DNA from: Dryas octopetala
Taxonomy: Eukaryota; Streptophyta; Magnoliopsida; Rosales; Rosaceae
Assembly (NCBI GenBank): GCA_963921425.1
Contig: OY992836.1
Span: 503,501 to 567,500, forward strand
Direction of reading: 5' to 3'
DNA length: 64,000 nt
The translations under genes and the position numbers were made by a program. The notes under the pieces are model-generated. The model was not told the origin of the DNA, did no database searches, and saw only the letters and a program-made list of their open reading frames with translations. This document shows, in pieces, positions 12,701 through 25,089 of this stretch; the stretch's first letter is position 1; every line of letters starts with the position of its first letter.

Positions 12701-14992
12701 GAGAAGACCACTTTCACATGTCCATTTGGTACGTTTGCTTATAGGAGGATGCCATTCGGATTGTGCAATGCGCCTGCAACGTTTCAGAGATGCATGATGT
12801 CTATTTTCTCTGACATGGTGGAACGAATCATTGAGGTATTTATGGATGATTTTTCTGTTTTTGGTTCGTCTTTTGATGCATGTCTGGATAACTTGTCTTT
12901 AGTTCTGAAAAGATGTCAAGAAGCCAATCTAGTGCTTAATTGGGAGAAATGTCACTTCATGGTTCAACAAGGGATAGTATTGGGTCATGTGATTTCAAAG
13001 GAGGGCATACAAGTTGATAAGGCCAAGATTGATGTGATACAGAGATTGCCGCCTCCATCGAGTGTTAAGGAAGTAAGAAGTTTCCTAGGCCATGCTGGGT
13101 TTTATAGGAGGTTCATCAAGGATTTTTCCAAGATCTCTAGGCCTTTGTGCACCTTATTGCAAAAAGAGGTGAATTTCGAGTTTAATGAGGATTGCTTGGT
13201 TGCATTTAACAAATTGAAGAAGCTACTCACTTCTGCTCCAATCATTATGCCACCTGATTGGAACTTGCCGTTTGAGCTCATGTGTGATGCAAGTGATTAT
13301 GTTGTTGGAGCTGTTTTGGGTCAGAGAGTCGATAAGCTGCCGCATGTGATTTACTATGCAAGTAGGACTCTGAATGATGCTCAATTGAACTATTCTACTA
13401 CAGAGAAGGAGTTGCTTGCTGTGATCTTTGCCTTGGAGAAATTTAGAAGTTATTTGATTGGGTCTAAGATCACCATCTACACGGATCATGCCGCTCTCAA
13501 GTATTTGCTGAACAAGAAAGATGCAAAGCCGAGGTTGATTAGATGGACTCTGTTGCTACAGGAATTTGATATTGAGATCAAGGATAAGAAAGGTTGTGAG
13601 AATGTGGTAGCAGACCATTTGAGTAGACTCGTCAATGAGGAACAGTCTGAAGAGAACACACTACCGTTACGAGTGTCATTCTCGGACGAGCAGCTTTTTG
13701 CCATCTTGACTACTCCATGGTATGCTGACATAGCTAATTATTTAGCAAGTGGAGTGTTGCCCAATGATCTGACACACTACCAAAGGAAGAAGTTTTTGCA
13801 TGATGTCAGACAGTATGTGTGGGATGATCCTTATTTGTTCAAATATGGGTCAGATCAGTTGATAAGACGATGTGTACCGGAAATGGAGCAGAGGAATGTC
13901 ATTGAGATGTGCCATTCTAAAGAGTGTGGAGGCCATGGAGGAGGAACTAAGACTGCTTACAAGATTCTTCAAGCAGGTTTCTTTTGGCCTACTATTTTTG
14001 ATGACTGTCATCAGTTTTACCTCACATGTGACAGATGTCAGAAGATGGGAAATATTTCTGCTCGTGATCAGATGCCGCTGAACTTTATGTTGGAAGTTGA
14101 GATCTTTGATGTTTGGGGTATAGATTTCATGGGGCCATTTCCATCTTCTTTTGGATACGAGTACATTATGGTTGGAGTTGATTATGTGTCTAAGTGGGTG
14201 GAAGCTATCGCTTGTAGGACTAATGATGCTCGAGTGGTCTTGAATTTCCTTAAGACCAATATCTTTGCCCGATTTGGTACCCCGAGAGCAATCATTAGTA
14301 ATGGGGGGTCGCATTTTTGCAACAAGCTGTTTGAGGCCGTGATGAAGAAATATGGAATAAGGCATAAAGTGGCTACTCCCTACCATCCTCAGACGAGTGG
14401 GCAAGTGGAAATTTCGAATCGTGAGATTAAGTTCATTTTGGAAAGAACGGTGCTCGCCAATAGGAAGGATTGGTCTACCAAGCTTAATGATGCATTGTGG
14501 GCTTATCGCACCGCTTACAAGACACCCATTGGAATGTCTCCGTTTCGACTGATATATGGGAAAGCTTGTCATTTACCAGTTGAGCTGGAGCATAAGGCGT
14601 ATTGGGCGATTAAGAAGTTCAATTTTGATATTCATGCCGCTGGTGAGAAAAGGAAGTTGCAACTTAGTGAGCTGGAGGAAATACGACATTTCGCATATGA
14701 GAATGCTAAGTTGTACAAGGAAAGGACCAAGAGGTACCATGATAAGAAGCTACGCCCAAGAGAATTCTTTTTTGGAGGGAAGGTGTTATTATATGATACA
14801 AGATTACGTCTCTTCCCAGGCAAGTTGCGTTCAAGATGGACCGGACCTTATGAGGTGATTAGAGTGTTTCCTTATGGTACAGTTGAAATCAAGAATCCGA
14901 AGAATGGGAACATATTTAAGGTCAATGGTCATCGTGTGAAACCTTTCCTTGAACCTGATTTTGAGCTGAACCAAGAAAAAATTGATTTCTAG
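9737..14992 (+). CDS. gag-pol: Gag-pol polyprotein of Element I (1751 aa), uninterrupted
   Basis: One open frame encodes all retrotransposition proteins. The retrotransposon Gag domain lies at about residues 110-245 ([22 protein letters not shown]...YFYEGL). No CCHC zinc knuckle is visible between Gag and protease, unlike Element III. The aspartic protease motif [14 protein letters not shown] is near residue 588. Reverse transcriptase spans about 900-1100, with VCIDYRKLN near 934 and the catalytic FMDD at 1035-1038. RNase H has D1184 (CDASD), the TEKELLAV block and D1250 (YTDH). Integrase has the zinc site H1393, H1400, C1431, C1434 and catalytic D1463 (GIDFMGPF) and E1558 (QTSGQVE). The middle catalytic position, 1522, reads SNGGSH instead of the usual SDGGSH, which should inactivate strand transfer. 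An [17 protein letters not shown] C-terminal domain closes the protein. The start codon follows the PBS by 115 bases, and no in-frame stop breaks the ORF. Confidence 0.95.
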   Translation: MEESNSKITPLSRAEGQKVLSAYKGRPRLNWTPLRMRSTLVSQRGSESEEAYEEEKSEEEVEETLQPNASQMRIPLSDYSSPALLAQPTCIVYSQVEADFELSSGTIKLLPSFHGLEGEDPYMHLKEFHAICEIGKLRGLSDHQRKLRLFPFSLKDKAKHWLFSLQVASIRTWEELASKFLLRFYPVSKTIIMRKQILGFTQSEDEVFHESWERYQELLTSCPHHNFAPWMQIEYFYEGLLDQDRNMVDMTCGEALKKKTFEEAWTLFDTLALSSQQWNRRKRVEKKSAMEAEISELKQMMQVLMTNQGARSSQGEPCFEVEKVQVRPSVQSPVEQRSTYLEDMIAALAQSTTSMSNDTKTFMNKTEEQLSVTAKAISNLEAQLEQVTLTLDKVVKGAPIQDKVEAITTLRSGKVIDNKVGTTQEDNPGNKDEVEVLDPEQVEKYKRDKVKVKDEEEEERKKQEKHIATRASKKAEITSSIPRAPLPFPQRQWKQNKDKQAKEILEMFKKVEINIPLLDAIQQIPKYAKFLKELCTHKRKFKEHEQVCLSEEVSAVLQRKLPPKLKDPGSFTIPCLVGDHKFEKALLDLGASINLMPYSVFALLGIGDLKPTSVTLQLADRSVKIPKGVVEDVLVRVADLIMPADFIILEMEDTPIRGNELPIILGRPFMATANTKIDVSNGKLTMSVLGETVEFDVFGAMKYPKEEDDCLRIDSLDPLVEEVGETNLAEDTLEVALGALESSELEENVETILTRLEGTRPLRNKWFNQFEMLVPTNQKTLPSIEQAPKLELKPLPKHLKYAFLGENETLPVIIAANLSASEEERLLRILKENRLALGWTIADIKGISPTVCMHRILLEEESKPTRDAQRRLNPTLKEVVRNEVIKLLDVGIIYPISDSKWVSPVQVVPKKSGITVVKNEHNELVPQRTQTGWRVCIDYRKLNTATRKDHFPLPFIDQMLERLAGHSHYCFLDGYSGYNQIAIAPEDQEKTTFTCPFGTFAYRRMPFGLCNAPATFQRCMMSIFSDMVERIIEVFMDDFSVFGSSFDACLDNLSLVLKRCQEANLVLNWEKCHFMVQQGIVLGHVISKEGIQVDKAKIDVIQRLPPPSSVKEVRSFLGHAGFYRRFIKDFSKISRPLCTLLQKEVNFEFNEDCLVAFNKLKKLLTSAPIIMPPDWNLPFELMCDASDYVVGAVLGQRVDKLPHVIYYASRTLNDAQLNYSTTEKELLAVIFALEKFRSYLIGSKITIYTDHAALKYLLNKKDAKPRLIRWTLLLQEFDIEIKDKKGCENVVADHLSRLVNEEQSEENTLPLRVSFSDEQLFAILTTPWYADIANYLASGVLPNDLTHYQRKKFLHDVRQYVWDDPYLFKYGSDQLIRRCVPEMEQRNVIEMCHSKECGGHGGGTKTAYKILQAGFFWPTIFDDCHQFYLTCDRCQKMGNISARDQMPLNFMLEVEIFDVWGIDFMGPFPSSFGYEYIMVGVDYVSKWVEAIACRTNDARVVLNFLKTNIFARFGTPRAIISNGGSHFCNKLFEAVMKKYGIRHKVATPYHPQTSGQVEISNREIKFILERTVLANRKDWSTKLNDALWAYRTAYKTPIGMSPFRLIYGKACHLPVELEHKAYWAIKKFNFDIHAAGEKRKLQLSELEEIRHFAYENAKLYKERTKRYHDKKLRPREFFFGGKVLLYDTRLRLFPGKLRSRWTGPYEVIRVFPYGTVEIKNPKNGNIFKVNGHRVKPFLEPDFELNQEKIDF

Positions 14993-16880
14993 TACAAGAC
15001 TAGGTCTGGCTGAAGACGTGAAACTTAGCGCTTCTTGGGAGGCAACCCAAGGGATGGATGACGACGAGGAGGTGATTTTGTACATATGCGTGGGCAAGCC
15101 ATTTTCACATCAGCCAAGGTACGTTTTCACCCTCTCTTTGCTCAGTTCAGTAGTTTTGTTTTATTTGTTGTTTTTCCCTTCCTCTTTTCATTACATTGTG
15201 CATTACATTTGTCATTCATTTAAACATTGAGGACAATGTTTCTTTTAAGTTTGGGGGTGGGGAATGCAATGCATTTTTTCGTTTTTAGTGTGTAAAAAAA
15301 AAAAAAAAAAAAAAAATTTACTTTTGTTGTAAATTAAGGGTATCAAACCCACATTAAAATGCATCTGTTCTTAAGATTTCATTCACCGTAGTGATGGATT
15401 CGAATCTTTAGAAGCATGCAACAGTGTTTTTGAGTCTTTTTGTTTGTTTTAAGTCTGGAGTCCCCAACTAATTGATTTCATTATGTATGGTTATTTTGAG
15501 CATGTCTAGCCCGTATATATAGTATGTATTCTTCTTTATCTAGTATTGTTTCGTAACATGCTTTAAAACTCTATGGACTTGTGGCCTTGTTTTCATAAGC
15601 TTAAGTGATGACTTGCATGCTTAGAGATGCATATACTTAATAGAGTAGACTTGTATGACCTAAGTGAGCTTTTGAGCCCTGTACTTCAATTCTTGAGTGT
15701 TAACGTTACTCTAATATTTTCTTGTCATATAAAGTCGTTGTGATCTCATTATTCTTTCTTTTGATTAAGTACTTGGAATATAATTGTGAATCAAAAAGCT
15801 AGAACTTCTCTCTTATTCTATTCAAAGCATGGATATAACTACATGAATTTTAGGAGATGATATTAGGCCTTGTTTGTTTTTAACCCATAGCCTAAAGCCT
15901 ACCCTGTGTTATAACCCTAGTCAAACATTTTGAGCCTAATGACCTTTTCTTTGTTCACCCTTATACCAAACCCTAAGTTTGGGGGAGTTTCACTCCTCAA
16001 CCTGTTTACCTTACTGATGGATTTGCATTGAGCTAATGAAGCTGTGAGGTTAAAAAGAAATGTGTGTGCATAGCTTGGAAGAGAATGAATTGTGCTTAAG
16101 AGTGTTTGTCGTTCCCTTTCCACACAAAAAAAAAAAAAAAAAAATCAATCAAAAATCAAAAATCAAAGGAAAGGGACGATTTCAAAAGATGGAAGTGGAA
16201 AGGTGTTCGAATTTGAGCTATGAGTGCAAAATTATGAAGGAATGACTCCATTATTGTTTGGTGCAAATCCATAGTCTGTAGCCCTTTGTTATCCGTTTCA
16301 TTTCAATACCCTATCCTAACCTAAGCCTCCATTACAACCCTTATTAAAGCCCTACTTGATCTTGGGAGAATTGTAGTTCATTATGTGGAGTCTAGATAAA
16401 AGGGAAGCTTATGGTTATTGATTCTGTTCCAAGTATTTTAATTCCTTCTATTGAGATCAGTATTTTTGTTCATGGTGCCTGTCTTTCATGATTAATATGT
16501 GAGCTTTTTGTATGATACTTATCATATCATCTCTCACATATACTTGAGTGCACGTATTGACCCAATATCTGAGCGTTTTATTGTTGAGAGTATGCCTTAG
16601 TGAGAATTGAAGTTGAATCTATTTTGTGTATGCTGATTTAGTCTTGTTTGTCTTACCACTTGAGGTTGTGTCAAGGATGGTCTATATATTTCATGGAGGA
16701 ATAAGGTATGTTAATTGAAGCATTATTAGAGATTGAGGAATAAATTCTATATGTATCTTGCTTAACTATGCTATTTATGGCTGTACTTATGAAGTCATGT
16801 GTTGGGATGTTTTGAGTCTGTCTTGAGTCTTTTCTTTGTTCTTTTTGCTCGAGGACTACCAAAATCTAAGTTTGGGGGTG
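14993..16880 (+). other. Long 3' non-coding region of Element I
   Basis: About 1.9 kb without a credible ORF. Just after the stop, 15004-15060 contains CTTCTTGGGAGGCAACCCAA, which recurs at the same place in Element III. At about 15225-15262, ATTGAGGACAATGTT is followed by AAGTTTGGGGGTG, an internal polypurine tract, and then a run of about 25 A (15293-15316). A further AAGTTTGGGGGAG lies near 15975 and another A run near 16125-16143. An envelope-like gene, present in some Athila elements, is not recognisable. Confidence 0.8.
16868..16880 (+). other. Polypurine tract of Element I
   Basis: AAGTTTGGGGGTG lies immediately before the 3' LTR at 16881, the expected plus-strand primer site. It is preceded by GAGGACTACC, resembling the GAGGACAA that precedes the equivalent tract in Element III. 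Confidence 0.8.
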
Positions 16881-19438
16881 TGTTGAGTGCTCATTTTACA
16901 CTATTTTATGATACTAACTCCCTAACTCAGAGTGCAAGAACTCGATATTTTGTGTGTTGTTAGTTTGTTTTTGTTCTTATAGGATAAAATGAGCAAAGAG
17001 GAGAAAAGGAGCCAAAAGGACCATTTTTAGACATTTCCTAGTCAAACTAGGAAAACAAGAGAAATCCTGGTCAAACCAGGAAAGGGGCCGAAATCCTAGT
17101 CAAATGAGGATTCCTAGTCACACTAGGAAACATCAAGTCCAGAACCATCATTGCGGAGCCAGAAATGAGAAATCCTGATCGGAACAGGAAATCCTGGTTG
17201 AACTAGGAAACCTAACCCAACTAGGGAAAGGAGCCCTAGTCACACTAGGAGACCCCAGGGGCATTATGGTCATTACGAGAAGTCGAAATGGATAAGGAAT
17301 CCTTCATTTACAAGAAATCCTAGTCACACTAGGAAATGTTGGTCAAAGTCAACTCTACAAAGTCAAGGTTCCAGAAGCTTCTAGAAGGTGGTGGACATCC
17401 ATGGGAATAAATAGAGGGAAGAAATGAATTCGAATTCAAATGGAAATGAGGGGCAAAATGGGAAGTCAAAGTTAATGGTCAAGGGTCAACTATGAAAAGT
17501 CAACAAGTCAAATGGGCCATGGGCCTATGCAAATGCCGAAATCTGAGGGGCCATGCATGCATGCATGCACCAGCCCAAGATGAAGCCCAATGCGCAAGCT
17601 TGAAGGTGGCAGCCATGAAGTGAAACCCTAGGGGGCTGGCGTGTGGCACTTAAGCCCAAAGCCAAAGCCCTTGCCGCAAGCCCAATGCTCTCCTAACCCT
17701 AGCTGCTGCTGCACTTTCTTGTTCTTGCCTCCCAAGGAATCCTAGCTGAAAAAAGAAGTCAAAAACCTGGAAAACAGAGCACCAATTTCGACAGCAATTC
17801 TGTACTTCTCCAGAATGAATCAGGTAGCATTCCATATATGGTTGGAAAGATACGGATGTTAGCTTCGCAGGGAATTTTACGGATTTCGATTCCGAGTTTT
17901 CTAGCTCAAGATATGGCCATTTTAGTGGAGGTAGCGCAGCAGTTCCGCGAGCTGAAAAAGGAGTTACGCCCAAAAAGAGCCCAAATCAGCCCAAGGCCCA
18001 TGCTTGGCCGAAAATTATAAGCCTTGGTGTGCAAGGAATGCACTTATCCCACATTGAAGAGAGAGAAATCTCAGCCCCACTTCCCTCTATAAATATATCT
18101 CTAAAAATCAGAAAAGGGGTTCTGTTATGAAGTTCTCTTCTATTTCTTTTAATTTTCGTAGCCCTAGCAGCCTCTCTCCTCTCCTCTTGCCGCAAACCCT
18201 AGCAGCTTCCCTCTCCTCTGTTTTTCTTGTGCCGCAGCCACCTTTTCTCCCTTCCTTTTTATTCTTCTTCTTTTCTTTTGTGGCCGAACCTAGCAGCCAC
18301 CTTTTCTTGTGTGCTTTCTTTTATTTTGTGCTGAACTGAAGAAGGAGGATCAAGTGAAGCCGCAGCCACCACCACCAAGTTGCGCCACCAAGCCGCAGCC
18401 ACCTCCAGCAGCTACGCCATCACCACCTTGCTGCCACCTTGCCGAGCACCTCAGCCTCCTCGCCGTGGAGCCCAAGGCCGAGCAGCCCCATTACGCACCT
18501 CCACCTTGCTGCCCCGGCTTGATTTCTCTCCCTTTCTTTTATTTTCATTATTTTAATCATGCATTATTTATTTGTGAATTTAATTATGTGTAGCTGAATA
18601 TTGGGCTAGGGCTAGGATGAAGCCCTAGCATTGCTGTTCACTTTTCCTATGGATTATTAATATTTTAATTATTTACATGTTGACAAATCTTGGATCTCTG
18701 TTTAAATTGAATCTATTTGTTTCGCATCTTTGACTGATCACCTTAGGTTGCATGCATCTAGATATATGTTGTGAAACTAAATAAGCTCGAAAGGATGATA
18801 GTTTCAATAGGCAACAAGTGGATATCCTAAGATAATATTCATGAGAAAAGGGATCATAGAGGACATAGGGTACATTAATTTGGAGCTATGCGCTATGTGT
18901 TGTCACTCTCACAGATCGTAATGACTCTTGCATGGGTAACAGCTGCCTTAGCTTAGCACTAGGGAACATGCAAGTTAACTGGCTAAGGAAGGCCCAAGAA
19001 GCTCTTAGTTTATGCACAGTAAGGGGAGTAATTGCTAAAAGTAACTAGCCAAACCTTTTAGTAGACGAACTTTGTTGACATGTTTATATATTGATTGTTA
19101 ATATCCATAGTGAAGTGAATGGTCTGTTAGTGGTGGATTCCGACCCCTAGTGTTTCGTTATTACTGTTTTACCCGAAATCTTTCAGTTTTCATTTTAAAG
19201 TTTGTTATTTCTCTGTTTGTTTAGTGTAGCCTTAAAACCAATCAAAACCCCCCATTTGCGTGTGTGAGTCAGAGTTGGGTTAATTGAATTTAATTGAGTT
19301 AGTAATCGTACACTAGTACAATTCCCTGTGGGATCGACCTCGTATTTGTAAGCTTTGCTACTTAGCGATTCGTGCACTTGCGAGTTAACCTAGAGCTCAG
19401 AAAAGGTTATTTAATTTGCTCTAGGAAAACATACAACA
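16881..19438 (+). repeat. 3' LTR of Element I
   Basis: A 2558-bp copy of the 5' LTR. Differences seen include GAGAGAG for GAGAAAGAG (2-bp deletion near 18060) and single changes near 17302, 17615, 17636, 17830, 18117, 18127, 18245 and 19381. It ends TACAACA and is followed by the TSD ACCCA. Confidence 0.93.
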
Positions 19439-19662
19439 ACCCACCTCCCCCAGCCCCATCAAACCCCCTTGAACATATCTGCTCTCACTCTCTCTCTCTC
19501 TCTCTATCTCTCTCTATCTCTCTCAAACCCTCTCTCAATCTCTCGTTCTGCTCTTCTCCTTCTCTCAAACTCTCCCTGCTCTCTCTCCTTCTCTCAAACC
19601 CTATCTACTACTCTCTCTCTTAATTAACCAACTCGATCTCTCTCTCAAACCCTCTCGATCTG

Positions 19663-19707
<45 letters not shown>

Positions 19708-20088
19708 TCTATCAAAGCCTTCTACACTCTCAAAACAAAAATGCCCAAATCGAACTCTACCTCATCCCCGAAGAGATTAGGGAAAATCACCGTCCTTTCA
19801 AAGCTTTGCGTGAGTTGCAGAGCCTTTTTTTGCAATCTATTACACTCTCACTCATCCTGGTCCTTTCATTCCCATTGCCAAGGACCCATTGGTATTGTCC
19901 TCTCTAGAGCATTGTGGGTGACTGCCTAAGGTATGTCTGCTTCTTTTCACAAGTTGATCTAGGGTTTAAAAAATTCTTTCAGATTTAGGGTTTATAAAAA
20001 AAAAAATTGATTTTTTTTTCATAGATTTAGAACTTTTTTTTTTTTTTGGGTGGGGGCCACTCCTATGCGGATGACTACCCATGATATT
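19439..20088 (+). other. CT-rich leader and short ORF, possible exon fragment
   Basis: This continues the sequence interrupted by Element I. 19480-19720 is a CT-rich microsatellite-like stretch resembling a plant 5' leader. A 62-codon ORF follows (19741-19929, starting MPKSNSTSSPKRLGKI), and GGTATGTCT just after its stop resembles a splice donor. It could be the first exon of a gene or of a CACTA-type transposon. No protein family is recognised and no continuation is present, because Element IV begins at 20089. Confidence 0.3.
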
Positions 20089-20449
20089 TGTTGAACTTAA
20101 TTTATATACATATTTTATCCTCAAATTCATACATTTTTGTCAATGTCTTTTAGCATTTTTAGTGTTTTAATTCTTATTTTTATTATTTAGTTAATTAGTG
20201 GGTTTTATTAGTTTTTGTCATATTTTTTAGATTTTATTAGGTTGCATTTATTATTTTTTAGGCTAGATTTAATTTTAGAAATTTTATGTGTTTTCTATTA
20301 ATTAAGTTTTATTTGATTTTTGTAGGATTGAAGAGAAGAGAAGCCCAAAAGAATTAAATGAGAGAAAAGCCCAGCCCAGCCCAAAAAGAGAAGAAAGAAG
20401 AAAATAAGAAGCAGAGGCCCAGCCCAGGAAGCCGAACAGTCACAACGCC

Positions 20450-20859
20450 TAGGGATGGCAACGGGGCGGGTTTGGGGCAGGTCTGCCAATACCATACCCG
20501 CCCCATCGAGTAATCGGGTCCCCATCGGGGGTATTCAAGGCCCCTATTATTATTTTTTAAAATAATTTATTTATTAATAACATACCAAATTAACATAAAT
20601 ATATAATATAATAGATGAAATATATTAAAATTCATCATATTATATTGCAATAATACTAAATCATAAAGATAACACTATTAAATTTTAAAGATATACAACC
20701 AAAATTAAGATAATAAAATAAAATATAATTATATAATATAATATTTTTATTAAACAGGTATACGGGGCGGGGCAAGGACGGGGATGGTATTACCATACCA
20801 GCTTAATCGGGGCGGGTCCCTATAGGAATTTTCTGGGGCGGGGAATTTTGCCATCCCTA
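20450..20859. mobile_element. hAT-type MITE, 410 bp
   Basis: The ends are inverted: TAGGGATGGCAA at the left and TTGCCATCCCTA at the right. GGGGCGGG-rich subterminal sequence sits on both sides and the centre is AT-rich. The 8-bp duplication ACAACGCC (20442-20449 and 20860-20867) fits hAT transposase. It has no ORF, so it is non-autonomous. It sits in Element IV's 5' LTR. Confidence 0.88.
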
Positions 20860-21364
20860 ACAACGCCTCACCAAAAAGCTTTCCACCTCCTCCATTTTCT
20901 TTTGATTAATGTTACATTCAGCCACTTGGATGGCGACACGTGGCATTCTCCATCTTTCTTTCCTTCCACCTCCAGCTGCAAGTCAAGCTTTGTTTGATTA
21001 ATCTCCCTTTCTCTCACCCATGTGAGCCACGAGCCACACTTCCTGCAAGCCAAGCCGCAAGTGTGAGACCCCGTATTTTTTAAAGATTTATTTTAAATAT
21101 TTTGAGAATTTATTTTAAGGATTTTGAGAATTTATTTGGAAATTAAAAAGATTTTAATTTAATTTTTAATTTTTGTTTTAAATTGGGCTTGACCCGAAAG
21201 TTGACTTTTAAAATAATTGGGTCCGTTGGATATGTTTCGAACCCATGATTTCATAGACACGTAGCACGCGTCGATCCGAGTTACCCTTTGAGAGTTACAG
21301 GCATTTGAAGTAAAGGGCAATCTTGTAATTTGTACTAATGAGGGTTTTAAAACCCAAAAATCAG

Positions 21365-21407
<43 letters not shown>

Positions 21408-22180
21408 CACAGTGCTGCCGCCGCTATCACCGGCGCGTGAGGGTGCGTCCGGCGACGGCTGCCGGAGGTCGAAACCCAGACTCGATCGTCACCTTCCCTT
21501 CTTCCTCCCCCTGGCCGCCGATCACCCACCGGAGCCACCACCTCGACAAATCGATGCAGAACAGGCTGACGGTCTCCTCCGGCAATCTCGCTTTTCCGGC
21601 CACGCCACGACCAGCGACGGGCACCGGCAGACTTGTCTCGCTTTCGCCGTCCTCCCCAGCCCGGTCTCATACCTCGCCATCACCTCTCGACGTTGCAACA
21701 ACGCAAAACAAAAACGAAGCCACCGCCGTTGATCTGATTTTTCCGGCCAAGACACGACACCGAACCTACTAGGCTTTGTTCCCCTCGTCATGGTGAGTTC
21801 AACCATGGTCTCCGTTCGTCCATACGAGGCTCCACGACGGAGCAATGAGCTCGGGAAGCCAAGACAGCCGCCGGCTTCCGCAGTCGTTTTCAGCTGTTTC
21901 CGGCAACTTTTGACCGTCGATCCAATTACAAGAATTGATCCTCGAGGTTCGTGCCACCGCTACCACCATCAGAACCACCACTTTTGGCAGCAGGTTAGTG
22001 GTCATTTGACCAATTCCGTCCAATTAAGGTTCCAGGAACCCTTCTAGTTCCTTATGGTACATGGGCTCAGGAAATCTCATTCCCGATACCGTTATGCTAC
22101 CAGGTTTGATATCCGAGCAATGGCGCCGTGAAGGTCATTTCGGTCTTTTCACGTGGTTAAACTGTGAGTGAAATTAGTTA

Positions 22181-25089
22181 TGTAACAACCCGACCCAAAT
22201 TTCTCGGAAATCTAAAATTTTTATTCTACTTTGTTCATTTTAAGAGATTTTATAAGGAAACGAAATGTGAAAGACCTCCGAAATGTTTTTTCAAAGATTT
22301 ATTTTAAATATTTTGATAACTTAGTTTAAGGATTTTGGGATTTATTTGGAAAATAAAAAGGGTTTTGGTTTAATTTTTAATTTTTGTTTTAAACTGGGCT
22401 TGACCCGAAAGTTGACTTTTAAAATTAGTGGGTTCTCATTTTTGACTTTGGGTCTGTTGGAAAGGTCTCGAGTCCACGAGTTCGTAGACACGAAGCACGC
22501 ATCGATCGAAGTTACAGTTTGAAAGATACGAGCTTTTGAAGTGAGTGGCAAACTTGTAATTTATACAAAAGTGAGTTTTTAAAACCCAAAAAGTCAGAAA
22601 CCTCTCTCTCTCTCCCTCCCGTGCATTCTCTCTCTCTCTTCCCGAATTCTCTTCTCTCTCATCCTCTCCTCTTGACCAAACTTTGACCGGCCATAACTCT
22701 CGCTCCCGACCTCCGATTAAGGCGTTCTTGGTGGCGTTGGAAAGCTATCGACGATACCTTTCTATTGGTTGTCTCGGATCAACCATCCGACCATCCACGA
22801 CAGCGCAGCAAGCCAGCAAAGTTGCGGCTGCACCACCGCGATTTCACTGTTCCGGCAGAAATTGGATGGCCGGACCTACTGGGCTTTGTTCCCCTCGTCA
22901 TGGTGAGTCTAGCCATGGTCTCCGTTCATTCATACGATGCTCCACGACGGAGCAATGAGCTCGGGAAACCAAATCTCCACCGTCGGCCACACCGCCGATT
23001 TTGGCTGTTTTCGTCGACTTTTGGCCGTCGGTCCACTTGTCAAAAACGATCCTCGAGGTATGGGTAATCTTTCCCCTAAGGTGGGCACGTCCAATTTTGA
23101 GAAATTGAAAATTTGATTTTAGACTTTATGGCTATTTCAAATTTCTTGAAATTAGACTTGAATTCGAGTTGTTATTGTGCAATTGAAGGTTCCATTGTGC
23201 AATTAGGATTAATTGGAGTTGATTTTGGGTATTTTCAGGATTTTGCCGCCGCTGCCACCATCCGAACCGCCACTTGTGGCGGCGGGTTGGGTGGTTTCCC
23301 TTGTTAATCAGCCTCCCTAGGACTCCCAGAGGCCAATCCCAGGATCCCTATTGCGTATTGGTGAGTGTTGTTTGGGGCCGGGCAGCCACCGTGCGTGGTG
23401 GTTACCGCCCATTTCGGTCATTTAACAGCCAAAATATTACCTTGCGTGAACTCTGAATAGTGTTTGATGGTACATCGTTGTTGTCGACAGGTTGCAGTGA
23501 CTCAAAAATTATTGCCTGGAAACCGATCGAGAGTCAAACTTCAATTTCAATGCAAAAACTGACCCCGTATCATTTGTTGAATGAACTCTCACAAGAGGTA
23601 TAAGTTGGTTTTGTACGTTTGATTTGAGTTGAGTTGATAAGATGGGATAAATCATGGAAAGTTAGTATGGGACTTCACTTACACCACGAGGGTCGTTTGG
23701 TCGTTTTAGTTTCTCAATTGAAATTCATATATACTTAATCCTCGATTATTAAAGTGAGCGGTTACTTTTGTACTAGGTTGATGGAGCTTCATCTCTTGAT
23801 TTACTGTTAGTGGCGAACAAGTGAGGGTTTGTGATTTATAAACGTGTTCCGAAAAAGGGGTTGAGCGTAGCTCGGCAAATACTGTGAGTGGACTTTTGTT
23901 TTCCGAATTGTTTGCACATCTTATAAAATAATTCTATTATGCATAATATCTTGAATTGCTTTGGGATTTGATCAATGGCGATGGTTTTCGAATTTCAAAT
24001 GTGTTCATAAATAAGTTTTTTAACCATATATTTACATGTTAGTTTTAATGAGTTGTTGGGCTTTGGGAAAGGAAATTTGGTTTCTTATTTTATATACAAG
24101 GTTCATTTAATAACTCGATTTTGCCGAAAAGTATTATTTTGGTTTATGTATATTGAATTTGATTTGAATTATGTACATTGGCATATGGATTTTAAGTTTC
24201 TTTTTGGGAAAGTACAATGATATTTATTTTCGGTGGAAAAATGATATATTTGGGTTATGGAAAAAAATGGTTTTCAAACCACCCTTGCAGTACCCTCCAG
24301 GTTATCGGATTGGATAGGTCTTTGGGACCCATCACGGCACACATATAGGCTTTGGGCCATGTGTCGGGATGCTTCGCCCTTTGGGGGCTGCTCTGCGTGC
24401 ACATACGACCAGGATTGCCTGCACGTGTTGGATTTTACTCCATACGTGTGTATGGCCAGGATATTGCTTGCACGTGTTGGATTTTACTCCACGCGTATGT
24501 ATGGCCAGGTTATTGCCTGCCTGTAATTCCACACAGGTGTATGGCCAGGTTATTTCAGGGTATAAGTATGGTGGGATTTAATTATTATTTACAGGAGTTA
24601 TTAAATATGAGATTGATTGAGAATTTCTTTTTTGAGTTTTATCAAGATTTTCGTACAATGCTTTTATGACTTTTATTTTAAAAGGTTGTTATTGAAAAGT
24701 TATATTTTGATTTATTTAAATTTCTTGACTCTTGAGTTTAAATGGTTTTATGATGTTCTTAAAGATCGTAAGTTGGTTTCAAAACTGGGGGATTTCAAAG
24801 AGTGACGTGAGGTCTTAGTGGAGATTTGATTTTAAAAATAATTTGAAAGGATGAATAACTTAATGTTTTGTTTCTTTATTTTGGTCCACTTACTGAGAGT
24901 TATCTCACATTTTCTTTATTTTGTTTATAACATTTTCCGCCCAGGTGTTATAGATCGCTGAGGTTGGGCCGTACCACGTCGAGGCAGGACTTTCAATTCT
25001 TCGATGTCATTTCCCTTAAGTTGTGGAGTTAACTTTTATTTTGTAATGGAAGTTTAGTTTTGCTCTGATTATCATGTGCCTTGGTGAAT
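22181..25089 (+). mobile_element. Family A unit A-3, 3'-truncated
   Basis: It starts TGTAACAACCCGACCC at 22181 after AGTTA and follows A-2 through the conserved block near 24950-25080. At about 25089 (TTGGTGAAT then GTGAAG) it passes straight into family B sequence. The terminal 200 bp of family A and about 1 kb of B-2's middle are therefore missing, which points to one deletion or recombination across the boundary. It contains degenerate minisatellite units with TATGGCCAGG at about 24400-24560. Confidence 0.65.

Larger units (their letters stand above)
7038..19438 (+). mobile_element. Element I: complete Athila-like Ty3/gypsy LTR retrotransposon, 12.4 kb
   Basis: The LTRs run 7038-9597 and 16881-19438, start TGTTGAGTGC and end TACAACA. 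The element is flanked by ACCCA (7033-7037 and 19439-19443). The order is LTR, tRNA-Asp PBS, gag-pol, long 3' non-coding region, polypurine tract, LTR, which fits Athila-type elements. A hand comparison of the LTRs finds about eight substitutions and one 2-bp indel in 2.56 kb, so insertion was recent. There is no envelope-like ORF between gag-pol and the 3' LTR. Confidence 0.93.

Noticed and set aside
10335..14572. Minus-strand ORFs up to 240 codons opposite gag-pol
   Set aside because: They are shadows of the strongly coding plus-strand frame.
14993..16880. Possible envelope-like gene in Element I
   Set aside because: No ORF above about 80 codons and no membrane-protein pattern in this region.
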